The notes beneath the pieces are model-generated. The model ran no database searches. It saw only the letters and a program-made list of their open reading frames with translations, and was not told where the DNA came from. From the NCBI GenBank assembly GCA_002483365.1, contig DLHT01000015.1, positions 2,132 through 66,131 of the forward strand: a stretch of 64,000 bases of DNA. The letters run 5' to 3'. This document shows, piece by piece, positions 42,539 to 51,232 of this stretch. Numbering within the stretch: position 1 is the first letter of the stretch; every line of letters starts with the position of its first letter. A program made the position numbers and the translations under genes. Origin of the DNA: Cellvibrio sp. UBA7661 (GTDB lineage Bacteria > Pseudomonadota > Gammaproteobacteria > Pseudomonadales > Cellvibrionaceae).

Positions 42539-44623
42539 ATGGCCGGATTAATCCCCCAAAGCTTTATTGACGACCTGCTCGACCGCCTCGACATTGTCGA
42601 TGTGGTCGATAGTCGCGTAAAACTAAAAAAAACCGGCAAAAACTACAGCGCTTGCTGCCCCTTCCACGACGAAAAAACCCCCTCTTTCACTGTTAGCCCA
42701 GAGAAACAGTTTTTTTATTGTTTCGGCTGCGGCGCTAGCGGCAATGCACTCGGCTTTGTTATGGATTACGAGCGGCTAAGTTTCCCCGAAGCGACAGAGA
42801 TGCTTGCTCGCCTCGCAGGGCTGGAAGTGCCACGCGAAGTACAGACCGAAGCCCAGCAAAAACGCGAAGAGGAAAAACGCAGTATTTATACATTACTGGA
42901 GAAAGCAGATGCGTTTTACCAGCATCAATTGCGTCACCACCCCAGTAAACATCTCGCCGTCAACTATTTAAAAAATCGTGGTTTGGACGGCAAAACAGCC
43001 AAGACCTATGGTGTCGGTTTTGCACCACCTGGCTGGGACAACTTACTCAAAGCCCTCGCTCAAAACGATGAAGATAAACACCTGCTAATTGAAGGCGGAA
43101 TGCTGATTCATCAGGAGCAAGAAAAAAAACTCTACGACCGCTTTCGTCATCGAATCATGTTCCCCATCCGCGATACCCGCGGGCGGGTTATCGGTTTTGG
43201 CGGTCGCGTTTTAGGTGACGATAAACCCAAATATCTCAACTCTCCGGAAACGCCAGTTTTCCACAAAGGCCAAGAGCTTTATGGACTCTACGAGGCGCGC
43301 CTCGCTTATCGCGAGCTGCCACGACTGCTGGTAGTAGAAGGCTATATGGATGTGGTGAGCCTCGCCCAGTTCGGCATTTGCTATGGTGTCGCCACATTGG
43401 GAACCGCATGCGGGCCAGACCACCTGGATCGAGCCTTCAAATACACCAATGAAGTGGTATTTTGTTTCGATGGCGACAAGGCAGGCAGAAGCGCTGCGCA
43501 CCGGGCACTGGAGGCATCTATTGAGTGCATGACCGATGGTCGTACGGTGAAATTCCTGTTTTTACCGGAAAATGAAGACCCGGACACACTCGTGCGCCAG
43601 ATAGGCACGGAAAAATTCGAGCGAATGGTCGAACTGGCCGTTCCTTTTGAAGATTACTTATTCGATGCTGTCGCTGAAGGCCTGAATATCCGCACAATGG
43701 AAGGGCGCGCCACTTTCAGCAAACGGGCCGCTCCGCTTTTGGACCGACTCCCCAAAGGCGTCTTCAGGGAGTTGATGTTTGAAAATCTGGCGACGCGCAC
43801 AGGCCTCAATCGCAAAGTATTACAGGAACTGGTGCTCGAGCAGCAAAAAGCAGAGCCTGCCACACAAGCATCTCCCGCTAAAACGTTGGTAAATACACCC
43901 ACCGAAGAAAAGGTTATGCCAACTGCTGCCCCCCAACATCACAACCATTGGCCAGATAACCACCCAAACAACCACATAAACTACCAAACACCCTACGATT
44001 CAGGCATGAATCCGGGGGATTACAGTGATTTTCCTGCAGAACTGCCGCCACCGGACTATCACGAATACTATGAAGAACCTATCGCGCGCACGCCAAACCG
44101 TCGCCAATATCAACCAGAATTACAAGCCCGCACCGCGAGCCGATATCTAATGCCTCCGGCACGCAAGGCACTTGCATTACTGCTCACACACCCCAGCCTT
44201 GCAAGCCTCACCCCCAATCATGATGAGTGGCTGGAGGATGAATCCAACAGCGAGTGCATTACCTTGGGGCGATTGCTCAAAGTGTTGCATGAACGGCCGC
44301 ACTACAACCTCTCCCATCTGATTGGTTACTGGAGAGGTGTCTATGGTGCAGACGAAACAGAGAGGCTTGCGGCGATTGCAGGGCACGATTTACTGCAAGC
44401 TGCCAACGCCCTGAGCCAAAGCCGACAGGATAAGCCCGCAAAAGCAGACTACGATAGCGAGCGCGCATTTTGTGATGCAATAGAAAAACTGCGACTCCAA
44501 CAGAACCAGAAAAAAACAGCTGAATTTTTGGCAAAACTTAAAAATACCGACTTTACTCAACTATCCAAAGAAGAGCGCGAGCAACTGGTGCACGCTGCTC
44601 TGGCGACCAAATCGCAGTACTGA
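42539..44623 (+). CDS. dnaG: DNA primase
   Basis: A 694-residue primase. The CHC2 zinc finger (about residues 39-66: CCPFHDEKTPSF and FFYCFGCGASGN) is followed by the RNA-polymerase domain with the Toprim motifs VVEGYMDVVSL and FCFDGDKAGRSA. A His/Asn/Pro-rich low-complexity segment (about 460-520) links this to the C-terminal DnaB-helicase interaction domain. The protein is longer than E. coli DnaG (581), and most of the extra length is that linker. Confidence 0.97.
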   Translation: MAGLIPQSFIDDLLDRLDIVDVVDSRVKLKKTGKNYSACCPFHDEKTPSFTVSPEKQFFYCFGCGASGNALGFVMDYERLSFPEATEMLARLAGLEVPREVQTEAQQKREEEKRSIYTLLEKADAFYQHQLRHHPSKHLAVNYLKNRGLDGKTAKTYGVGFAPPGWDNLLKALAQNDEDKHLLIEGGMLIHQEQEKKLYDRFRHRIMFPIRDTRGRVIGFGGRVLGDDKPKYLNSPETPVFHKGQELYGLYEARLAYRELPRLLVVEGYMDVVSLAQFGICYGVATLGTACGPDHLDRAFKYTNEVVFCFDGDKAGRSAAHRALEASIECMTDGRTVKFLFLPENEDPDTLVRQIGTEKFERMVELAVPFEDYLFDAVAEGLNIRTMEGRATFSKRAAPLLDRLPKGVFRELMFENLATRTGLNRKVLQELVLEQQKAEPATQASPAKTLVNTPTEEKVMPTAAPQHHNHWPDNHPNNHINYQTPYDSGMNPGDYSDFPAELPPPDYHEYYEEPIARTPNRRQYQPELQARTASRYLMPPARKALALLLTHPSLASLTPNHDEWLEDESNSECITLGRLLKVLHERPHYNLSHLIGYWRGVYGADETERLAAIAGHDLLQAANALSQSRQDKPAKADYDSERAFCDAIEKLRLQQNQKKTAEFLAKLKNTDFTQLSKEEREQLVHAALATKSQY

Positions 44624-44723
44624 TTGCCTTAAATCGATCAAAACCTGCGCAACTCATCCAGTAAATGATGAGAGTTTTTAGTGTCGCAACCCGACTGCCT
44701 AGAATCCACTCAGGCAAGTGGAG

Positions 44724-44729
44724 TATAAT
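44724..44729 (+). promoter_or_regulatory. Candidate -10 element upstream of rpoD
   Basis: A consensus TATAAT 46 bases before the rpoD start in the dnaG-rpoD gap. The matching -35 is poor, so this is a weak call. Confidence 0.35.
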
Positions 44730-44774
44730 TTCGGGCTTTGCATTTCACTCACCAGGTTTTAAATAGGGTTTCGA

Positions 44775-46631
44775 ATGTCTGAAGACGTCCAACAGCAACA
44801 GTCCCGCATTAAAGAATTGATCGCACGCGGTAAGGAACAGGGCTACCTGACCTACGCTGAAGTCAACGATCACCTTCCGGAGGACATTTCAGATCCGGAT
44901 CAGGTCGAAGACATCATCCAGATGATCAATGACATGGGCATCCGCGTATATGAAACTGCGCCCGATGCCGACACCCTGTTAATGACCGATGGCGATTCTG
45001 CTGCCGATGAAATCGCCGCTGCAGAAGCAGCAGCGGCATTGGTGGCAGTAGAGACCGAAACCGGCCGCACAACAGACCCGGTACGCATGTACATGCGTGA
45101 AATGGGCACAGTTGAACTGCTTACCCGTGAAGGCGAAATCGTCATTGCCAAACGCATTGAAGAAGGCGTGCGCGAATTAATGCACGCCATTGCCTACTGG
45201 CCTGGTGCAGTACAACAAGTACTCGATGAGTACGCACTGGTTGCAAAAGAAGAGCGCCGTCTCGCCGATGTAATCATCGGTTGGCTAGATCCAGTCGAAG
45301 ATATTCCTCCAACCCTGCCTGATGACGAAGAAATACCCGTCGCCGTCGCTGGTGCAAAACCAGAAACCGAAGATGAAGATGAAGAATCTTCATCTGATGA
45401 CGAAGATGAAGCCATTTCTGGTGTGGACCCTGAAGAAGCTCGCGTGCGTTTTGAGGAACTCCAAAAGCAGCAAGATAAAACCGCCAAAGCACTCGCCAAA
45501 CACGGTTATGGCAGCAAGCAAGCCGAAAAAGAACTTTCTGCGCTCGGTGACTTATTTAAATTTTTCAAATTGCCAACACGCCAATTTGATCCAATTTATT
45601 CAAGAGCACGCAATACGCTGGACAATATCCGTAAGCAAGAACGCCACATCATGGATCTTTGCACGCGTAAAGCACAAATGCAGCGCAAAATTTTTATCAA
45701 AGAATTCCCGGGCAATGAAACCAACGATGCTTGGCTGCCTGAGTTTCTGAAAGGTAAAGTTGAACACGCTGAAAAGCTGGAACGTGTCTTACCTGATGTG
45801 CAGTCTGCACAACAACAGCTCGCACAGATTGAAACCGAAAGTGGTCTGAGCCTCGCCGCAATTAAAGACATCAATCGTCGCATGTCTATTGGCGAAGCGC
45901 GCGCGCGCCGCGCGAAAAAAGAAATGGTTGAAGCCAACTTGCGTTTGGTAATTTCGATTGCGAAAAAATACACCAACCGCGGTTTGCAATTCCTCGATTT
46001 GATCCAGGAAGGCAACATTGGCCTGATGAAAGCAGTAGATAAATTTGAATACCGTCGCGGTTACAAATTTTCTACTTACGCTACCTGGTGGATCCGTCAG
46101 GCAATTACCCGCTCGATTGCCGACCAAGCCCGGACCATCCGTATTCCGGTACATATGATTGAGACCATCAACAAACTCAATCGTGTATCGCGCCAAATGT
46201 TGCAGGAAATGGGGCGCGAACCAACGCCTGAAGAACTCGGCGAACGCATGGAAATGCCAGAAGACAAAGTGCGCAAAGTGCTGAAAATTGCCAAAGAACC
46301 TATCTCCATGGAAACGCCTATCGGCGACGATGAAGATTCGCATCTGGGTGATTTTATCGAAGACACCACCATTATTTCTCCGGTGGAGTCAGCGACAATG
46401 GAAGGCCTGATGGAAGCTACGCGTGAAGTGCTTGCTGGCCTTACCGCACGTGAAGCCAAAGTATTGCGTATGCGTTTTGGTATCGATATGCACACCGACC
46501 ACACGCTGGAAGAAGTAGGCAAGCAATTCGATGTAACGCGTGAGCGTATCCGTCAGATCGAAGCAAAAGCGTTGCGCAAATTGCGCCACCCCTCGCGTTC
46601 AGATCACTTGCGCAGCTTCCTTGATGATTAA
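44775..46631 (+). CDS. rpoD: RNA polymerase primary sigma factor (sigma-70)
   Basis: A 618-residue housekeeping sigma. Region 1.1 is at the N terminus (QQSRIKELIARGKEQGYLTY), region 1.2 at DPVRMYMREMGTVELLTREGE, followed by a long acidic non-conserved insertion (about 190-220). Region 2 has RLVISIAKKYTNRGLQFLDL and YATWWIRQAITRSIADQ, and region 4 has LEEVGKQFDVTRERIRQIEA. Length and motifs match gammaproteobacterial RpoD. Confidence 0.98.
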   Translation: MSEDVQQQQSRIKELIARGKEQGYLTYAEVNDHLPEDISDPDQVEDIIQMINDMGIRVYETAPDADTLLMTDGDSAADEIAAAEAAAALVAVETETGRTTDPVRMYMREMGTVELLTREGEIVIAKRIEEGVRELMHAIAYWPGAVQQVLDEYALVAKEERRLADVIIGWLDPVEDIPPTLPDDEEIPVAVAGAKPETEDEDEESSSDDEDEAISGVDPEEARVRFEELQKQQDKTAKALAKHGYGSKQAEKELSALGDLFKFFKLPTRQFDPIYSRARNTLDNIRKQERHIMDLCTRKAQMQRKIFIKEFPGNETNDAWLPEFLKGKVEHAEKLERVLPDVQSAQQQLAQIETESGLSLAAIKDINRRMSIGEARARRAKKEMVEANLRLVISIAKKYTNRGLQFLDLIQEGNIGLMKAVDKFEYRRGYKFSTYATWWIRQAITRSIADQARTIRIPVHMIETINKLNRVSRQMLQEMGREPTPEELGERMEMPEDKVRKVLKIAKEPISMETPIGDDEDSHLGDFIEDTTIISPVESATMEGLMEATREVLAGLTAREAKVLRMRFGIDMHTDHTLEEVGKQFDVTRERIRQIEAKALRKLRHPSRSDHLRSFLDD

Positions 46632-46640
46632 TTATCACTC

Positions 46641-46672
46641 AAAATAAAACCCGCATATGCGGGTTTTATTTT
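46641..46672. terminator. Terminator after rpoD
   Basis: A perfect 32-base palindrome centred on GCATATGC with AAAATAAAA and TTTTATTTT ends and further T residues on the plus strand. Confidence 0.9.
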
Positions 46673-46697
46673 TTCAGCCATCAACATTCATAATCTC

Positions 46698-46726
46698 TAG
46701 CCACACACTTCACAACTCACTATAAT
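46698..46726 (+). promoter_or_regulatory. Candidate promoter of the tRNA gene
   Basis: TATAAT at 46721-46726, followed by the GC-rich GCCCCC discriminator typical of stable-RNA promoters, sits about 56 bases before the tRNA. The -35 is weak. Confidence 0.4.
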
Positions 46727-46781
46727 GCCCCCACTGCGTTGCTACGGCTTCATTAGATGTAATTTTGCGCAGTTTCTTTTA

Positions 46782-46858
46782 GGGCCTATAGCTCAGTTGG
46801 TTAGAGCATCCGACTCATAATCGGCAGGTCGCTGGTTCAAGTCCAGCTGGGCCCACCA
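46782..46858 (+). tRNA. tRNA with CAU anticodon, probably tRNA-Ile2 (lysidine type)
   Basis: A 77-nt cloverleaf with encoded CCA. The acceptor stem GGGCCTA pairs with TGGGCCC (one G-T pair), the D-stem is GCTC/GAGC, the anticodon CAT lies at 46816-46818, and the T-arm is GCTGG-TTCAAGT-CCAGC. The T-arm and CGACTCATAATCG core match E. coli ileX rather than elongator tRNA-Met, so I favour isoleucine (AUA) decoding after TilS modification. Base pair 27-43 is T opposite C, a mismatch. Confidence 0.88.
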
Positions 46859-46938
46859 TCATTACTCCATCCGCAGCTTTAAATAATTCCCTCAACACCG
46901 CGACATATATGCACTCAATTTATTAATGCATAAATAAA

Positions 46939-47712
46939 TTAGCTGGCAATATAAATTGATCGATGCTTTTTAATAAATGCGTATGCAACTTGGATTTTTT
47001 TGAAGTGCTCGGTTGCAGCATCCAGCCGTTCAGGGGAAAGATTTTTGCTTGCTAATTTATCGGGATGAAATTGGCTCACGCGTTTTTTGTAAACCATTCT
47101 TATTTCATCATCAGTCATTTCCGAATTAACACCAAGAACCCTGTAGCATTTCTGCAAATCCTGATTTTGAGAATTGGATTCAACATAGGAACCACTATTA
47201 ACGTCTTCCCTATCTGAATAGTTTCCTGCCTGCTTTCTTTGGGATGAAACAGAAGTGTCTTGCGGCATTACTGAATCAATTGACTGGGGGTTGCGACTCG
47301 CTGCTATTTGATCCTGCTCATAAAGCATTTTTAATAAATGATTAAATACGATGCTTTTATAATTTAATTTGCGCGCTATCCACTGTATTGCATACAACTC
47401 TTTTTCAACCAAATAGCCGTCGGATTTCGCAACAGTGACCAAATAAACCAATAAAATCTGTATTAGCTTTGGTGTTGTGGATTCAAGAAATTTCTGGATC
47501 GTTTCGTTTGCATTAAAGTCAGGACTTGCGCCTGACTTTAGCAACAGAAGGGCTTTACTGTGCTCATCCTCCGACAAGTTCATTTTTTTCATGTAAAGCT
47601 TTACGCGCTTTACTTCGGATTTGTTTATTGGGCCATCACAATTAGACACATAGCCCAATAAACTAAACATTGCTGTTAAAAAAGATTCGCGAATATTATT
47701 TTGTTTATGCAT
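46939..47712 (-). CDS. TerB-DnaJ (DjlA-like) co-chaperone without membrane anchor
   Basis: About 257 residues from the ATG at 47712; a GTG at 47721 is an alternative. The N-terminal half is a TerB-like helical domain (LLGYVSNCDGPINKSEVKRV), and the C-terminal 65 residues form a J domain with the HPD motif (FHPDKL) that stimulates DnaK. The arrangement is that of DjlA, but the N-terminal transmembrane helix is missing, so this is a cytosolic relative. It is transcribed away from the tRNA gene and follows the ABC-F gene after 41 bases. Confidence 0.82.
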   Translation of the reverse strand: MHKQNNIRESFLTAMFSLLGYVSNCDGPINKSEVKRVKLYMKKMNLSEDEHSKALLLLKSGASPDFNANETIQKFLESTTPKLIQILLVYLVTVAKSDGYLVEKELYAIQWIARKLNYKSIVFNHLLKMLYEQDQIAASRNPQSIDSVMPQDTSVSSQRKQAGNYSDREDVNSGSYVESNSQNQDLQKCYRVLGVNSEMTDDEIRMVYKKRVSQFHPDKLASKNLSPERLDAATEHFKKIQVAYAFIKKHRSIYIAS

Positions 47713-47753
47713 CACAAACACTCTATATTCAACAGCAAAAAGTAGTTAATGTC

Positions 47754-49343
47754 TTATTGGGTATAGATTCCCTGGCTGCGCAAATAGTCTTCGTAATTAC
47801 CATGGAAATCGATCAGCCCTGTTGGTTGCATATCAATAATTCTGTTGGCGAGGGAAGATACAAACTCACGATCATGGCTGACGAAAATTAATGTGCCGGG
47901 ATAATTTTCCAGTGCCAGGTTAAGCGCCTCGATGGATTCCATATCCAAATGGTTGGTGGGCTCATCCATTAACAATACGTTGGGATTCACGAGACTTAAC
48001 TTACCAAACAGCATCCGGCCTTTTTCACCACCGGATAATACTTTTACATTTTTCTTTACGTCATCATTGGAAAACAGCATTCGCCCGAGCGCACCGCGCA
48101 CCAATTGTTCGTCGCCTTTAGTCCACTGTTTCATCCAATCAAATAAATTGCTGTCGTCTGCAAAATCCGCGGCGTGGTCTTGGGCGAAATAACCGATCTC
48201 CGCTTGCTCTGCCCATTTCACTGTGCCGCTGTCAGGTTGCAAATCGCCATACAAACAACGCAACAGTGTGGTTTTACCCGCACCGTTAGGGCCGATAATC
48301 GCAATGCGCTCACCCGCTTCTACCTGCAAACTTAAATCGGTAAACAAAGGTCGATCAAACGCTTTGCTCACTTGCTCAAGAGTGACGGCCTGACGGTGTA
48401 ATTTTTTGTTTTGTACAAATTTGATGTAAGGGCTTACGCGACTTGAAGGTTTAATATCATCCAACTGGATTTTATCAATCTGACGTGCGCGCGAGGTGGC
48501 TTGCTTTGCTTTGGATGCGTTAGCGGAGAAACGGCTCACGAATGCTTGTAGCTCTGCAATCTGCGCTTTCTTTTTAGCATTTTCATTGACTAATTTTTCA
48601 CGTGCCTGGGTAGACGCCATCATGTAGTCGTCGTAATTGCCAGGATAAACACGCAGCTCACCGTAATCCAGATCAGCCATGTGCGTGCACACCGAATTTA
48701 AAAAGTGGCGATCGTGCGAAATAATAATGATGGTGCTGTTGCGCTCAACCAAAATATTTTCCAGCCAGCGGATGGTGTTGATATCCAGGTTGTTGGTTGG
48801 CTCATCGAGCAGCAATACTTCGGGATCAGAAAATAATGCCTGCGCGAGCAACACGCGCAACTTCCAGCCCGGTGCCACAGCGCTCATTGGACCAAAATGT
48901 TGTTCGATGGGAATATCCAGCCCCAACAATAATTCGCCTGCGCGCGATTCGGCGGTATAGCCATCCATTTCTGCAAACGCTACTTCCAGCTCAGCCACAC
49001 GCATACCGTCTGCTTCGCTCATCTCGGGCAATGCATAAATCCGATCGCGCTCGGATTTCACCGCCCACAGCTCCGTATGCCCCATGATGACCGTATCCAC
49101 CACCGAGTATTCTTCATAGGCAAATTGATCCTGCTTGAGCTTACCCAAGCGGGTATTAGGCTCCAGCATAACCTGCCCTGCAGAAGGCTCCAGATCGCCA
49201 CCCAGAATCTTCATAAAGGTGGATTTACCGCAACCATTGGCGCCGATAAGGCCATAGCGATTGCCGTTGTTAAATTTGACGGAGACATTTTCAAACAGGG
49301 GCTTGGCACCAAATTGCATGGTGATATTAGCGGTGGAGATCAC
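47754..49343 (-). CDS. ybiT: ABC-F family ATPase, YbiT type
   Basis: A 529-residue protein with two ABC domains and no membrane segments; E. coli YbiT has 530. Walker A motifs are GANGCGKSTF and GPNGAGKTTL, and each half has the LSGGEKG-type or equivalent signature and DEPTNNLDI or DEPTNHLDM. The inter-domain linker contains VSRFSANASKAKQATSRARQ, which is YbiT-like and interacts with the ribosome. ABC-F proteins relieve stalled ribosomes; YbiT's specific role is less studied. Confidence 0.93.
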   Translation of the reverse strand: MISTANITMQFGAKPLFENVSVKFNNGNRYGLIGANGCGKSTFMKILGGDLEPSAGQVMLEPNTRLGKLKQDQFAYEEYSVVDTVIMGHTELWAVKSERDRIYALPEMSEADGMRVAELEVAFAEMDGYTAESRAGELLLGLDIPIEQHFGPMSAVAPGWKLRVLLAQALFSDPEVLLLDEPTNNLDINTIRWLENILVERNSTIIIISHDRHFLNSVCTHMADLDYGELRVYPGNYDDYMMASTQAREKLVNENAKKKAQIAELQAFVSRFSANASKAKQATSRARQIDKIQLDDIKPSSRVSPYIKFVQNKKLHRQAVTLEQVSKAFDRPLFTDLSLQVEAGERIAIIGPNGAGKTTLLRCLYGDLQPDSGTVKWAEQAEIGYFAQDHAADFADDSNLFDWMKQWTKGDEQLVRGALGRMLFSNDDVKKNVKVLSGGEKGRMLFGKLSLVNPNVLLMDEPTNHLDMESIEALNLALENYPGTLIFVSHDREFVSSLANRIIDMQPTGLIDFHGNYEDYLRSQGIYTQ

Positions 49344-49471
49344 GGGTAATTTCTCTGCGACTGAACGATTAACGGGCTAGATGCATCAGTAAAAGGATAG
49401 ATACATCACATATAGATACGTAAAGGGCGCGCATTTTAGCCTAATTGGCAGCCTGAAAGGGGTTTTTATTG

Positions 49472-49500
49472 GTTATAAAAAAGCCCGCAAAAAGCGGGCT
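49472..49500 (-). terminator. Terminator of the PstS-like gene
   Basis: AGCCCGC, a 5-base loop and GCGGGCT; on the minus strand followed by TTTTTTATAACC. Confidence 0.82.
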
Positions 49501-49523
49501 GACTGCTGGTTGTATCACAAAAA

Positions 49524-49949
49524 TCAAGGTACTTTAAAAACGACTTTTACCGAAGCATCGACTGCACTGGCATCGACATAGCCAATCATATTGGGATTGG
49601 CTGCCACCAGCGCTTTGACCGCGGCATCATCACCAGCATCCTTGGGCGGGGTGCCTTTACCGGTAAACACCAGCTGTGACCAATAGGCTTTGTATTGGCT
49701 GGCGTTTTTCTTACAAACACTTTCGTTAAATTTATCGCGTGCGGCAGAGCCTTCATTTTGGTTGATAGGCACCGCTTGTGCCCCGCCGGGAAAACTTTTG
49801 CTTTTGCCGAGAAAAACGCGCGCGATATCGTCTTCCGTCAGCGAATCAAAACCAGCCGATGGGTGGACGATAACGGCAACCTCTGCCCACGTAAAAACTG
49901 ACATGCACAAGGCGAGACTGGCAGCGACAGCAGTGATGAATTTTTTCAT
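49524..49949 (-). CDS. Small periplasmic phosphate-binding-protein-like protein
   Basis: A 141-residue exported protein with a signal peptide (1-22, FTWA). The mature part matches the PBP-like (PstS-type) domain of short proteins: LTEDDIARVFLGKSKSFPGG, a recognisable block, then VNQNEGSAARDKF-type sequence and NMIGYVDASAVD. It is half the size of PstS, so it has a single lobe. It ends a minus-strand group with a porin gene (15-base gap) and a chemoreceptor gene. A substrate-sensing rather than transport role is likely, which is inference. Confidence 0.85.
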   Translation of the reverse strand: MKKFITAVAASLALCMSVFTWAEVAVIVHPSAGFDSLTEDDIARVFLGKSKSFPGGAQAVPINQNEGSAARDKFNESVCKKNASQYKAYWSQLVFTGKGTPPKDAGDDAAVKALVAANPNMIGYVDASAVDASVKVVFKVP

Positions 49950-49964
49950 GTCCGCAGCTCCTTT

Positions 49965-51149
49965 TTAAAACACAGTCTGCAAGGCAACGGAGTAGACTTT
50001 TTGTCCGCCGTTAACCTCGTCATCAACATCATCGATCTGGAATTTAAGCGCACTGCCACTGGTGACATCCCAACGGGTTCCCAGCGAAATCACATCGCGC
50101 TTATCCGCCTGTGACGCCGCAACCTGATTGAGCGCACCAATGATAGGAAGTGTTGCGGGAGCGACAGGAATGCCTTCTGCAAGATTCGCGGCATCGTCAT
50201 CCGAACGTGCAGCGGTGATATGGAATAACCAATTACCTGTGCGCACACCCGCCATTACGTATTCGCGGACGTTTTTCGCGAGCATGGAATCTTTCGCTTC
50301 AAATTCCACATGTTCTGCCGCGGCCACAAAAGTACCAGTATCGATTGTGATACCAATTTGCGTAAAGGTGGCTTTGTCTTCATCTACCAACACGTTGGTG
50401 GTGACGCCACCTAAGGTGGGCGGTAAAGATCCCAGGAATTGCCCCAGTGTAAAACCGGTTGCAGGATCAAGCACTGCACCCGCAACATCCACTGTGAGAT
50501 CGGCTTGATGGTAAGCCGCACGCAGCGTCCACCAATCTTTCCCCAAGGTTGCCGCTATACCGGCCTGGTTGCGTGTTTCAGCTTCTGTCTGGACGCCATC
50601 CAGCGAGAACTCATCGTTGAAACTACCGAAATAAGCCTGAAAAGTCGCATCAAAAATACCGAGCGTTTTGGTCGCATAAATATCAATGCCGTCCACATTA
50701 TTAAACGGCAGGTAATACACTTCGCGCGGTGGTGTTATCCATGAATAAGCGTAACCAACATCAAGAAAATCGGAATATAAATAAAACGGGGTACGCAAAC
50801 GGCCTGCACGCAATTTGACTTCATCAGTTGCCTGCCAGGTCAAATATGCCCACTCAGCATTCACATCGTAATCACTGTTACTACGCGCAATCAGTTGGGC
50901 TGTAGCGGTGAGTTTTTCACTGACTTGCCCACTCACTTGCAAGCCGAGCAAATTGTTATCAAACGTCAGGTCTTCTTCATAACCACCATAATTAGCAGCA
51001 TCTTCGTATTCATCATCAACAAAACCGCCACCAACCGATAAAAAACCGGTCACGTTAACATCGGCTGCTTGTACCAAGGGGGCGACCATGCATGCTGCCA
51101 GCACGCAGGCTAAACGATTTTTTTTGTGTGTTGGATTCATTTTTTTCAT
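49965..51149 (-). CDS. Outer-membrane porin-like protein
   Basis: A 394-residue beta-barrel protein. I place the start at the ATG at 51149, preceded by GAGG; a GTG at 51161 is the alternative. The signal peptide ends at VQAADV, and the mature protein has alternating strands (VTGFLSVGGGFVDDEYED, KVKLRAGRLRTPFYLYSDF-like blocks) and ends in YSVALQTVF with the C-terminal Phe of outer-membrane barrels. It resembles phosphate or sugar-selective porins only in general shape. Cotranscribed with the PstS-like gene. Confidence 0.8.
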   Translation of the reverse strand: MKKMNPTHKKNRLACVLAACMVAPLVQAADVNVTGFLSVGGGFVDDEYEDAANYGGYEEDLTFDNNLLGLQVSGQVSEKLTATAQLIARSNSDYDVNAEWAYLTWQATDEVKLRAGRLRTPFYLYSDFLDVGYAYSWITPPREVYYLPFNNVDGIDIYATKTLGIFDATFQAYFGSFNDEFSLDGVQTEAETRNQAGIAATLGKDWWTLRAAYHQADLTVDVAGAVLDPATGFTLGQFLGSLPPTLGGVTTNVLVDEDKATFTQIGITIDTGTFVAAAEHVEFEAKDSMLAKNVREYVMAGVRTGNWLFHITAARSDDDAANLAEGIPVAPATLPIIGALNQVAASQADKRDVISLGTRWDVTSGSALKFQIDDVDDEVNGGQKVYSVALQTVF

Positions 51150-51232
51150 GTATAACCTCACTCCTAAGTTAATAACTTCCTGTTTTTTTACTCCGTAAAA
51201 ATTAATTCGCCTTTCCTATGAAAAATCATTTT

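Noticed and set aside
46782..46858. Elongator tRNA-Met as the identity
   Set aside because: The anticodon allows it, but the T-arm and anticodon-arm sequence match tRNA-Ile2 better; kept as an alternative only.
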